From assembly GCF_029872155.1 (NCBI RefSeq), contig NZ_JARXLA010000001.1, positions 1 through 64,000 on the forward strand: a stretch of 64,000 nucleotides of DNA. The letters run 5' to 3'. The notes under the pieces are model-generated. The model ran no database searches and was not told the DNA's origin. It saw only the letters and a program-made list of their open reading frames with translations. Made by a program: the position numbers and the translations under genes. Origin of the DNA: Hyphomicrobium sp. D-2 (lineage in GTDB: Bacteria > Pseudomonadota > Alphaproteobacteria > Rhizobiales > Hyphomicrobiaceae). Below, in pieces: positions 19,208 to 27,420 of this stretch (position 1 is the stretch's first letter; each line of letters starts with the position of its first letter).

Positions 19208-20301
19208 GGCGCCAGCAGCCGATCAACCGTGCTGACGATACGTTCGCCTGTTTTTCCATCCCATAGGTCGGGGATCCGCCCGCTTTTCCATTGACCGGCA
19301 AAAAGGCGATTGAGCGCCGGCTGCAGCGCCGCTGGATTGGTACCAAGGAGTTCGTTGGTGCCGAGCTCCACTGTTTCCGGCCGCTCGGTGTTGTCGCGCA
19401 TCGTCATGCACGGCACGCCCATGACCGTTGTCTCTTCGGTGATACCACCGGAGTCGGTGATAACGGCTTTGGCGTGTCGCGTCAGGTAGTTGAATTCGAA
19501 GTAGGGCTGCGGTTCAACGAAGTGGATAGACGGCGGCAGCCCCGGAATAGCTTGCAACGTTTTAGCCGTGCGCGGGTGCACCGGAAAAATGACCGGCAGA
19601 CCGCGCGTCCCTTCGCCGATGGCACGCAGAAGATTTTCGAAGGCAGCTACGCCATCGACGTTCGCGGGCCGGTGCAGCGTGACGACGAAGTATCCGCTGG
19701 GCTCCAGCTTCAGTTCGTCCCAGAACGGCGGCGGACGCAGACGCTCAAGGTTGGCGAGCAGCGTGTCGATCATGGTGTTGCCGACAAAGAAGATGCGATC
19801 GTCGCTCACGCCGGTGCGCTTCAGGTTGTCGCCTGCCCATGAGCTGGTGGTGAAGAACCAGTTGGTTATGGCGTCAGTCACCATACGGTTGATCTCTTCC
19901 GGCATGCCCCAGTCGCCAGAGCGGATACCCGCTTCGACATGGGCAACTGGAATTTTCAGCTTCTGAGCCGCGATTGCGCACGCCATCGTCGAGGTTACGT
20001 CGCCGACGACGAGGCAAAGTTTGCTCGGCGCGTCGAGCAGCAGTTTCTCGTAGCGCACCATGATGGCTGCGGTCTGCTCGGCCTGTGTACCGGAGCCGGA
20101 TTCCAAATTGATGTCGGGCTCTGGAATGCCGAGCTGGGTGAAGAAGTCGCCCGACATGCGTGCGTCATAGTGCTGGCCGGTATGCACAAGCCGGTAGCGC
20201 AGTTTGCCGCCGTTTGCCTTGTGTTGTCCCAGTGCCTTGATGATCGGCGCGATCTTCATGAAATTCGGTCGCGCACCTGCAACAATATCAATGGTGGTCA
20301 T
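19204..20301 (-). CDS. wecB: UDP-N-acetylglucosamine 2-epimerase, non-hydrolysing
   Basis: 365 residues. It interconverts UDP-GlcNAc and UDP-ManNAc, or a derivative such as a diacetamido sugar (WbpI-like). Recognisable segments: GARPNFMKIAPIIKAL, HVEAGIRSGDWGMPEEINR, HPRTAKTL and DSGGITEETTVMGVPC. Start and stop overlap both neighbours by four bases (ATGA), showing translational coupling. Next to the amidotransferase trio it could act on UDP-2-acetamido-3-modified sugars rather than plain UDP-GlcNAc. Confidence 0.93.
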   Translation of the reverse strand: MTTIDIVAGARPNFMKIAPIIKALGQHKANGGKLRYRLVHTGQHYDARMSGDFFTQLGIPEPDINLESGSGTQAEQTAAIMVRYEKLLLDAPSKLCLVVGDVTSTMACAIAAQKLKIPVAHVEAGIRSGDWGMPEEINRMVTDAITNWFFTTSSWAGDNLKRTGVSDDRIFFVGNTMIDTLLANLERLRPPPFWDELKLEPSGYFVVTLHRPANVDGVAAFENLLRAIGEGTRGLPVIFPVHPRTAKTLQAIPGLPPSIHFVEPQPYFEFNYLTRHAKAVITDSGGITEETTVMGVPCMTMRDNTERPETVELGTNELLGTNPAALQPALNRLFAGQWKSGRIPDLWDGKTGERIVSTVDRLLAP

Positions 20302-21029
20302 GAAATTTTTCTCAGTGTGCCAATTAATAGAATGCGATAGTTGGAAAGAAGCCGTGAAATATTGACCGTGCGCTCGTAAGCCAAGCCGGCCGCATAGGTA
20401 ATCGGGTGCATGCGGAGGTATTCGGGGCGGCCTTCAATCAGTTCGATGTTTTCTACCGCGAAGCCGGTCTGTGCGGCCAACCGATGAATGTCTCGGCGGC
20501 TGTTAGCCCGATACACCGTTGGGAAGGTGTCGATCTCATTCCGTCCGCGACGACGATTTATCCAGCGATGAAATGCGTGCGGTGTGGAACGGGAGATCAG
20601 CGGCATATAGTGCCACTTGTTAGGCGTCTTGAAGAGGAACAGGCCGTCAGGTTTCAAGACCCGCGCGACTTCCGAAAACACTTCTGCCGGCGTGCTAAGA
20701 TGTTCGAGTACGTTGTCGGCGAATACAAGGTCGAACGAGGTGTCAGCGTAGGGAATCGATCCGCCATCTGCGCGCCGGCCTTCGTCGAGACATGGATTTT
20801 GCTCGACCCGCGGATCGAGATCTACGCCACAGATCCGCGCCGCCAGCCGGCCCTGCGGACCATTGCGGAAATCCATCTGTTTGACGATGCCAGCACCGGC
20901 ACCAAGATCGAGAACAGTGCTTTCCGGGCGCAAGTGCGCGATGATGCGTTCGCGAAATAGTGTGTCGTCCCAGTTCTTGCCGTGCTCGGGGAAAAATCTG
21001 TTATCCATCCATTGAACGGTGCGGCTCAT
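20298..21029 (-). CDS. Class I SAM-dependent methyltransferase
   Basis: 243 residues from ATG 21029 (MSRTVQWMDNRFFPEHGKNW). This start overlaps the preceding stop codon by four bases, so the longer frame to 21170 is unlikely. Motif I is VLDLGAGAGIV, followed by VDLDP and the DNVLEHL region typical of UbiE-like enzymes. The target is unknown; it may cap or decorate the glycan, or methylate a lipid intermediate. It is fully embedded in the operon. Confidence 0.85.
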   Translation of the reverse strand: MSRTVQWMDNRFFPEHGKNWDDTLFRERIIAHLRPESTVLDLGAGAGIVKQMDFRNGPQGRLAARICGVDLDPRVEQNPCLDEGRRADGGSIPYADTSFDLVFADNVLEHLSTPAEVFSEVARVLKPDGLFLFKTPNKWHYMPLISRSTPHAFHRWINRRRGRNEIDTFPTVYRANSRRDIHRLAAQTGFAVENIELIEGRPEYLRMHPITYAAGLAYERTVNISRLLSNYRILLIGTLRKIS

Positions 21030-23158
21030 GATCGAACCTCCCCAGCCAATGCGATCGTAACGCGCGAGACTTCGACCAATTCGGCAAACGGGATCGGAGC
21101 TGTACCGCCGTGTTGAATTGCGTCGACGAATGCGGCGGCGCAGGTGGCCTGGCCTTTGTCCTGTCGCCATAGCTTCATTGTCTTGAAGCCCGGCCAGCCA
21201 TATCCGCGGAGCTTGCGGAAGTTGTCGAGCTGGAGAATGCGACCACCAGCGAATATCTCGAGGCGCTCCTTCGGGAACGCCTTGCTGCCATTCGCGAAAT
21301 AGTGGATCGCTCCGATCGAGCCATCGTCAAATGCAAGCGTCAGTGTAGCGGTGTCGCCGGTTGGCGTTGCCATGATGGTGGCGTGCTGCGCCGTAATGGA
21401 TGCGTCGGCGAGGAAGCGTAAAAGATCGATAAAGTGGCAGGCCTCGCCGATAATACGTCCGCCACCCGCTGCGCGGTCCTGCGTCCAGTGATCGGCGGGA
21501 ATTGCGCCAGCGTTGACCGTCATGACGAATGACTTTGGCCCGGTCGACTCGGAAATCAGCGTTTTGATTTTTTGTATATGCGGAGCAAAGCGCCGGTTGA
21601 AGCCCACCATGACGACTGGGTTGAAACCCGCTGCTATCGCAGCGCGCCGCTCGGCAACGATGGTATCTAATTCTGCCAGAGACAACGCCAGCGGTTTTTC
21701 GGCGAAGACATGTTTGCGGGCCTGCAATGCCCTGCACACGAGATCGGCGTGGCTGTCATGGCGCGTTGAAATGACGATCGCGTTTATCGATCCGTCGTTG
21801 AATACAGAGTTCGCATCGGTCGTTGCTTTGCGGAAGCCGAATTTGCGACCGGCATGCACACCACTGACACCGGCGCTGGAAACGACGTTCTCCAGCTGCG
21901 CTCCTGCCGCCTTGAAAGCAGGAACGAGAACCGCTGTAGCGTAGTTGCCGGAGCCTATCACTCCAGCCACGACCTTGCTGTTGGACGCAGCCATGACTGG
22001 CGCAAGTGTGACTGTGCGATCGGTCAGAATCGCGTCCGGCGTTTGAGCGCGCGTCGGATACTCGAGCAAGATGCCGAGCGATGGCTCGTCGCCGGTGACG
22101 AGTTCGTAGGCTTTCGCAGCGTCCGCCAGCGGGAAGCGGTGCGAGATCAGCGGCTTCACGTCAAGCCGGCCATCGGCCAGCATATCGAGTACCGCTTCGA
22201 AATTGCGCTGCTCGGTCCAGCGGACAAAGCCAACCGGATAATCCTGGCCCTTTTCCTCGTAGTTGGGATCGTAGCGGCCCGGTCCGTAGGAGCAGGAAAC
22301 CTGGAAGATCAGCTCCTTTTCGTAGAAGTCGGCACGGGAAAGCGAAAGGCCAGTTACGCCGACCAGAACGATGCGGCCGCGCTTGCGGCACATGAGCGCG
22401 GCTTGATGCACGGGTTCGTTGCTGGTGGTCGACGCGGTGATGATGACGGCATCGACGCCGCGTCCGCGCGAGAATGTCTGCGCCGTCGCGACGGGATCGG
22501 TGCCGGTGGAAAGATCGACCGTTTCAGCACCGAACTGCTGTGCCAGCCGCAGCTTGTCGCGATCGAAATCGAGGCCCAGCACGCGGCAACCGTGGGCGCG
22601 CAACAGCTGCACCGTCATCAGGCCGATCAAGCCGAGACCGGTTACGACGACTGTTTCGCCAAGCGTCGGTTTTACGAGACGGATGCCTTGCAGCGCGATT
22701 GCGCCCAGAACCGTGAAGGCCGCTTCATCATCGGAAACAGTTTCGGGAACAGGCGCGCATAGATTGGCAGGAACGGCGACAGCCTCAGCATGCTTGCCGT
22801 TTGATACCACGCGCGCGCCGGGATCTATGCCGGTCACGCTGGAGCCAACGTCGAGCACCGTGCCGACGTTGCAGTAGCCCAGCGGCAGCGGCTGATCGAG
22901 CTTGTTGAAAACCGTTTCAAGCGTCGGCACGAGACCATCGGTTTTGATCTTTTCCAACACCTGACGCACTTTGTCAGGCTGCTGACGTGCCTTGCCGATG
23001 AGACCGGCCTTGCCAAAATCGACCAGCATCCGTTCCGTGCCGGCCGACACGAGCGTGCGGTGCGTGCGTATCAAAACCTGCCCTCGCCCTGCGGCAGGGC
23101 ATGGCACTTCGGCAATTTCGGTGGTGCCGGATCGCAGCGACTGGAGAATCTGCTTCAC
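21026..23158 (-). CDS. Two-domain oxidoreductase: zinc-type alcohol dehydrogenase fused to Gfo/Idh/MocA
   Basis: 710 residues. Residues 1-365 form a medium-chain dehydrogenase (GYCNVGTVLDVGSSVTGIDPG; nucleotide fold VVTGLGLIGLMTVQLL). Residues 375-710 form a Gfo/Idh/MocA domain (VIGSGNYATAVLVPAFKAAG; catalytic-type EKPLAL; GGRIIGEACHFIDLLRF). This fusion recurs in O-antigen clusters together with heparinase-like and WecB genes, probably oxidising or epimerising a nucleotide sugar. No classical zinc-binding GHE motif is seen in the first half. Both ends overlap neighbouring genes by four bases. Confidence 0.9.
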   Translation of the reverse strand: MKQILQSLRSGTTEIAEVPCPAAGRGQVLIRTHRTLVSAGTERMLVDFGKAGLIGKARQQPDKVRQVLEKIKTDGLVPTLETVFNKLDQPLPLGYCNVGTVLDVGSSVTGIDPGARVVSNGKHAEAVAVPANLCAPVPETVSDDEAAFTVLGAIALQGIRLVKPTLGETVVVTGLGLIGLMTVQLLRAHGCRVLGLDFDRDKLRLAQQFGAETVDLSTGTDPVATAQTFSRGRGVDAVIITASTTSNEPVHQAALMCRKRGRIVLVGVTGLSLSRADFYEKELIFQVSCSYGPGRYDPNYEEKGQDYPVGFVRWTEQRNFEAVLDMLADGRLDVKPLISHRFPLADAAKAYELVTGDEPSLGILLEYPTRAQTPDAILTDRTVTLAPVMAASNSKVVAGVIGSGNYATAVLVPAFKAAGAQLENVVSSAGVSGVHAGRKFGFRKATTDANSVFNDGSINAIVISTRHDSHADLVCRALQARKHVFAEKPLALSLAELDTIVAERRAAIAAGFNPVVMVGFNRRFAPHIQKIKTLISESTGPKSFVMTVNAGAIPADHWTQDRAAGGGRIIGEACHFIDLLRFLADASITAQHATIMATPTGDTATLTLAFDDGSIGAIHYFANGSKAFPKERLEIFAGGRILQLDNFRKLRGYGWPGFKTMKLWRQDKGQATCAAAFVDAIQHGGTAPIPFAELVEVSRVTIALAGEVRS

Positions 23159-23937
23159 GAGTCAACTCCTGCACGCATCAACATGTCTTCTTTCTCAATT
23201 CTGTTCGGATAATTAATCAGTACGGCGCGGTATTTGCCCTTGAACACGAACAGGCTACCGGCCGCGGCGCCAATAATGCCGTGGGTTGCAAAAAGTTTTT
23301 CAATGTCGGCGAGTGTTCCTGCGCCGCCCAGTACAGTCATAGGCAGGGAAACGGACTGGCGAATAGCGGCTATAAGGTCGAGATCGTAGCCTGACATCTC
23401 GCCATCGTGATCGACGGAATTGATGACGATTTCGCCGGCGCCGAGCTCCTCGGTGCGGCGTGCGAACTCGACCGGATTTAGCCCGGTGCGCTGCGTGCCA
23501 TTGTGCGTCACCACCTCATAGCGACGCATGAGACCGGTTTTTTTTACGTCGATGACGACGGCGATGCTTTGGCTGCCGACACGTTGCGCCGCCTGGGTAA
23601 TGAGATGAGGTGTTGTGACGGCGGCATTGCTGATGGCCACCTTTTCCACGCCAAGGCCGATAATGCGTTCAAGCTGCTCGGTTGAGGTGACGCCGCCGCC
23701 GTAGCAAAGCGGCATCCGGCATTCGACGGCCAGATTGCTGATAAGCTTGTAGTCGGGTTCACGCTGCAGACGGGTGGCGTCGATATCGACGACGATGAGT
23801 TCGTCGACTTCCTTTTCATTGAAGATGCGTACAGCGTTGATGGGATCGCCCACGTATTTCGCGTCGGCAAACTTGCGTGTTTTTACAAGTCCGCCGTTAT
23901 GGACAAGCAGGCAGGGTATCAGCCGAGGTCGGAGCAC
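23155..23937 (-). CDS. hisF2: HisF-like cyclase/ammonia-channel partner of the sugar amidotransferase
   Basis: 260 residues with the HisF TIM barrel: IPCLLVHNGGLVKTRKF, VVDIDATR, CYGGGVTSTEQLERI, INSVDHDGEMSGYDL. Context argues against histidine synthesis: it sits between HisH-like and sugar-oxidoreductase genes and behind a WbpG-type amidotransferase, as in Pseudomonas O-antigen loci. In that system HisF and HisH supply ammonia for making an acetamidino group on an N-acetyl sugar. Four-base overlap with the next gene, one-base gap from hisH2. Confidence 0.9.
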   Translation of the reverse strand: MLRPRLIPCLLVHNGGLVKTRKFADAKYVGDPINAVRIFNEKEVDELIVVDIDATRLQREPDYKLISNLAVECRMPLCYGGGVTSTEQLERIIGLGVEKVAISNAAVTTPHLITQAAQRVGSQSIAVVIDVKKTGLMRRYEVVTHNGTQRTGLNPVEFARRTEELGAGEIVINSVDHDGEMSGYDLDLIAAIRQSVSLPMTVLGGAGTLADIEKLFATHGIIGAAAGSLFVFKGKYRAVLINYPNRIEKEDMLMRAGVDS

Positions 23938-23938
23938 G

Positions 23939-24550
23939 TCATATCTCCGCGAAGTTGCGGAGCAGGTTTACACCCCAGTCGTGGCTCTTTTCGGGATGGA
24001 ACTGCGTTCCGTAGATGTTACCGACGCGGATGGCGGCAGCGAAGGTTTCGGCGTAGGTGGCTATTGCCAGCACATCCGACTTGTTCTCAGGCACCACGTG
24101 ATAGGAATGCAGAAAGTAGTATCGGGGTGATGCGATGCTTCGAAACAGTGTGTCGTCGGCGGTAGGGACGATGTCGTTCCAGCCCATATGCGGCAGTTGG
24201 GTCTTGTGGTTGAAGTGGCTGGTGTCGAAGCGTACCACATCGGCATCGATCCAGCCGAGGCCGGGTCTTTTGCCTTCCTCGCTACTGCGCGCCATCATCT
24301 GCATGCCGACGCAGATGCCGAGCACATCAACCTTCTGTTCCAGCACAAGCCGGTCAAGCGTTGCGCGCAGACCGGAAGCATCGAGCCGCTCCATTGCCCA
24401 ATCGAACGCGCCGACGCCGGGCAGCACCAGCTTGCGCGCGCCCTCAAGCTCTTCGGGTGTGCGCGCCTGCACGGTAGGAAAGCCAAGGCGGCGGTAGATG
24501 TTGGCAAAGGCCTGGATGTTGCCGAGGCCATAATCGACCAGCGCAATCAT
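23939..24550 (-). CDS. hisH2: HisH-like glutamine amidotransferase
   Basis: 203 residues, class I glutamine amidotransferase. Nucleophile Cys lies in LGICVGMQMM; the His/Glu pair lies in TQFHPEKSH. It hydrolyses glutamine and passes ammonia to the HisF-like subunit. The start overlaps the WbpG-like stop codon by four bases (ATGA). As with hisF2, the neighbours point to sugar amidination rather than histidine synthesis; no other his gene is in the window. Confidence 0.92.
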   Translation of the reverse strand: MIALVDYGLGNIQAFANIYRRLGFPTVQARTPEELEGARKLVLPGVGAFDWAMERLDASGLRATLDRLVLEQKVDVLGICVGMQMMARSSEEGKRPGLGWIDADVVRFDTSHFNHKTQLPHMGWNDIVPTADDTLFRSIASPRYYFLHSYHVVPENKSDVLAIATYAETFAAAIRVGNIYGTQFHPEKSHDWGVNLLRNFAEI

Positions 24551-25686
24551 CGCTTGCCCCCGAGTTCCAGGCCCAGGTAGCGCATCATGCGTGCGCCGAC
24601 GTCATAGATCTGGCGTTGGGATTTGTAGTCGCTATAGGTGCGCTTCGGCAGATCCATGTAGCTGTTGAGCTCATCCACGGTGATGCCGAGCTTGTTGGCA
24701 ACGAACTCAAGCTCATGCCCGATGGTGGCTTCGTCGTAGGGCGGCTCCTTGAGCTTCTCGATCGCTTCGTCGCGAGTCATCTGGCCGGTCAGAATGAGGC
24801 TCGCGTATTGAACGCGGCGGACATCGTAGCCAAAACGTTTTGGCAGCCAGTAGCTTTCGTAGAAGCGCGTGAAGCGGGATTCAAAATGCTTCTGCGGATA
24901 GGGCTGCCAGCCGAAGCGCTCGGTCAGCAGCTTGATGGCATCTTCCTTGACGTACGGCATGTAGTTGAGCGGCCGTATTGCCTTGATGCCCTTCACGTAC
25001 GGCAGCACAACCTTGTGCCAGACGATTGATGTCAGCGGGAACGCCGCCAGCGAGCGCTTGCCGAAGCGGCGATGGATGTCGCGGATCTGTCGCGAGTCCG
25101 ACTGGTAATACATCCATTCAATCGGGTTACGGATGCATTCCGTCGAAAGGTTTGCGCCGGTCAGGATGTATCTCACGTTGTGACGCTCGGCGAATTTATA
25201 CATCGTGGCGAAAAACGCGTGGTCCTGGGGCGTGTCGATGTGAGAAACGCCCGAACGGAAAAAGGCCAGCTGAAGATCCTGCATCGTTGGCCAGTCGATG
25301 ACCTCAGTGAAGAGATCAAGGCCCAGTCCATCAACCAGCCGCTCGATGTTGTTGACGGCGATCTGCGAATTCCACCCGGCATCGACGTGAAAAATCAGCG
25401 GCCGGAGCCCGAGTTTTTCCTTCGCCAGATAGGTCAGATAGGAGCTGTCGATGCCGCCGCTCATGCCGATGATGCAGTCAAAGTCCTTGCCCCGACCGGC
25501 GGCTTTTATCTGTTCGACAATGTCTGCAAGCTCGCGCGCGCCTCGCTCATCGGGATGCCAGTTCGACTCGATCTTCGTGTGGAAGGTGTTGCAGTGATCG
25601 CAGACACCGGCGCTATCGAAAACGATGGCTGAATCCGAAGTATCCATGACGCAGGACGTGCAGATCTGATATGGGCGAGCGTTCAT
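24547..25686 (-). CDS. wbpG: N-acetyl sugar amidotransferase, WbpG family
   Basis: 379 residues, ATP pyrophosphatase (PP-loop) fold with IGMSGGIDSSYLTYLAKEK. N-terminal cysteines (CTSCVMDTSDSAIVF then CDHC) probably bind zinc. WbpG-type enzymes use ATP and ammonia from HisH/HisF to turn an acetamido group into an acetamidino group on UDP-linked sugars of O-antigens. It is the first gene of the coupled eight-gene operon, so its promoter should lie within 25687-25849. Genes making the 2,3-diacetamido precursor (WbpA, B, D, E types) are not in this window. Confidence 0.92.
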   Translation of the reverse strand: MNARPYQICTSCVMDTSDSAIVFDSAGVCDHCNTFHTKIESNWHPDERGARELADIVEQIKAAGRGKDFDCIIGMSGGIDSSYLTYLAKEKLGLRPLIFHVDAGWNSQIAVNNIERLVDGLGLDLFTEVIDWPTMQDLQLAFFRSGVSHIDTPQDHAFFATMYKFAERHNVRYILTGANLSTECIRNPIEWMYYQSDSRQIRDIHRRFGKRSLAAFPLTSIVWHKVVLPYVKGIKAIRPLNYMPYVKEDAIKLLTERFGWQPYPQKHFESRFTRFYESYWLPKRFGYDVRRVQYASLILTGQMTRDEAIEKLKEPPYDEATIGHELEFVANKLGITVDELNSYMDLPKRTYSDYKSQRQIYDVGARMMRYLGLELGGKR

Positions 25687-25849
25687 AAATAAGTTGTTCC
25701 GCCTTCAATGCATTATCTGATTGCGGGCATGTCGTTGCCGTAAGGATCGGCAATGGTCGGCCCGCCAATGATTTTTAACAACAACAGTTATCCACGCGCG
25801 GCCGACGAACAGCACAATGCCGTCCGTTTCCCCACGGAGGATGGCCAGT

Positions 25850-27202
25850 ATGGATACGACTAAAAATCTCGCGCTCCCCTACATCATGGCCGCCCAAGCT
25901 CAAAAACATGTGACGCATAATGCGGCGCTGCGGGCGCTTGATGCCATCGTCCACCTGTCCGTGGTCGATCGTGATCTTGCCACAGCCCCCGAAGAACCGC
26001 TCGAAGGTCAGCGCCATATCGTTAGCGGCAGCGCAACTGGCATTTGGGCAGACCGAGGTGGAGAGATCGCGGCCTTTCAGGATGGCGCGTGGGCCTATTT
26101 CAGCCCGAACAGCGGATGGATCGCCTGGGTGGCTGCGGAGAGCATGGCGCTTGTATTCGACGGCGCGCAGTGGGTTTCCCTGACGGAAGCGGCCAGTCTC
26201 AATCCGGCAGCGCTGGTCGGCGTCAACGCGACGGCTGACATGGGCAACCGGCTCGCGGTGAAATCCGATGCCGTGCTTCTGAGTCATGACGATACAACCC
26301 CCGGCTCGGGCGACATGCGCCTCAAACTGAACAAGGCTGCTGCGGGCGGTACTGCGTCGGTGCTCTACCAGTCGGATTGGTCTGGGCGGGCGGAGTTCGG
26401 CACTGTCGGCGACGACGACTTCCACATCAAGGTGAGTCCGGACGGCGCGACATGGCATGAGGCGCTGATTATTGACCGCACCAGCGGCGCGGTACGCATG
26501 CCAGCAAGTGTGCCGCTGTCGGCGCCCTACAATCTCCTGAAGGACGCCGGACGCTTTGCCGGCAGCCCGGAGCCGCAGTCGGGCAGCGTAGGAAGTTTCA
26601 CGGCGCCCAGTTATGTGTTGGCGGCCAACGGGGCGACGATCGCTGGCGGCCCGAAGTTCATCACCAACAACAACGATTATGGTGGCACGGCCGGTGCGCT
26701 TGATGTCGACGTGAGAGCGTTGATCGACAAGCTGAAAGACGCTGGCAAACGGCGTTACGGCGTCGAGTTCTACCTCCTCGACATCACCGCAGGGACGGGC
26801 ACCGGAACTGCGCGAACGATCAACGGACTCAACCACTATCTGCCGTTCGCGCTGTTGACTGCGCCGCTGCCACCGCAGTGGGCGTTCAACTGCCATATCC
26901 GCGTGAAATCGGGCAGCGTCGGGTGCACGTCGACGCTCGCCAGTGTCGGCGACATGTACATTGACGGTGTGCGCCGAACGGCATCGCAGCAGATAACCCC
27001 TGCTGACGGCTGGCGTCAGTTGACACGGCTTTACAATCGGGATCCCCGACAATTCGAGGGCTACGACAATATCATGCATAATATCTTCGCTACGCCGGAA
27101 ACTCGCTTCTATCTTGCGGCGCCTCTTCTCGTTCCGGGCGCTATACCAATCGGTCCTGAATTCTATTATGGCGTGGTGCCAAGCCTGGAAGCCTGGCGGT
27201 AA
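25850..27202 (+). CDS. DUF2793 protein, GTA/phage spike-like
   Basis: About 450 residues from ATG 25850 (MDTTKNLALPYIMAAQAQKH). GGAGG lies nine bases upstream of this ATG; the in-frame ATG at 25841 directly abuts GGAGG and is less suitable. The N-terminal ~85 residues match DUF2793 (AQKHVTHNAALRALDAIVHL; GAWAYFSPNSGWIAWV). The central and C-terminal parts are beta-rich with no recognised domain, no signal peptide and no membrane helix. DUF2793 is found in prophage tail/fibre proteins and in head-spike proteins of the Rhodobacter gene transfer agent, which bind capsule. Here it stands alone, divergent from the amidotransferase operon, inside a polysaccharide locus with no other phage gene. Function inferred only by context. 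Confidence 0.8.
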   Translation: MDTTKNLALPYIMAAQAQKHVTHNAALRALDAIVHLSVVDRDLATAPEEPLEGQRHIVSGSATGIWADRGGEIAAFQDGAWAYFSPNSGWIAWVAAESMALVFDGAQWVSLTEAASLNPAALVGVNATADMGNRLAVKSDAVLLSHDDTTPGSGDMRLKLNKAAAGGTASVLYQSDWSGRAEFGTVGDDDFHIKVSPDGATWHEALIIDRTSGAVRMPASVPLSAPYNLLKDAGRFAGSPEPQSGSVGSFTAPSYVLAANGATIAGGPKFITNNNDYGGTAGALDVDVRALIDKLKDAGKRRYGVEFYLLDITAGTGTGTARTINGLNHYLPFALLTAPLPPQWAFNCHIRVKSGSVGCTSTLASVGDMYIDGVRRTASQQITPADGWRQLTRLYNRDPRQFEGYDNIMHNIFATPETRFYLAAPLLVPGAIPIGPEFYYGVVPSLEAWR

Positions 27203-27264
27203 GTTTCGACTGCGGACTAGCCAGCTTGACTTGGATTGTTAGCTAACTGAAAATCGAAAAGAGC

Positions 27265-27285
27265 ATGCCGCACATTGAGCGGCAT
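27265..27285. terminator. Hairpin after the DUF2793 gene
   Basis: ATGCCGC, seven bases, GCGGCAT form a perfect stem 62 bases downstream of the DUF2793 stop codon. No T tract follows. The surrounding 27203-27420 interval is visibly AT-richer than its flanks and holds no gene; it probably contains the promoter of the next glycosyltransferase. Confidence 0.35.
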
Positions 27286-27420
27286 AGCATCGGATTCTAT
27301 AGACCAATTTTCTAGATGAATTTACGTCGGCAAAAATGTTGTGCTATGAATTCGCGATGGTCCATTGTTTGAAGCTCTCTATAATCAATTCATTATGATA
27401 AATTTATTTCGGGGCAGGGT

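Noticed and set aside
23155-24550. hisH/hisF as histidine biosynthesis genes
   Set aside because: They are embedded and translationally coupled with a WbpG-type sugar amidotransferase, and no other his gene is present.
25775-27079. Long minus-strand frame opposite the DUF2793 gene
   Set aside because: Arg/His-rich, low-complexity composition typical of an antisense frame in GC-rich DNA; the plus strand has a family match and a ribosome site.
25850-27202. A prophage at the DUF2793 gene
   Set aside because: No integrase, capsid, terminase or attachment repeats are visible around it.
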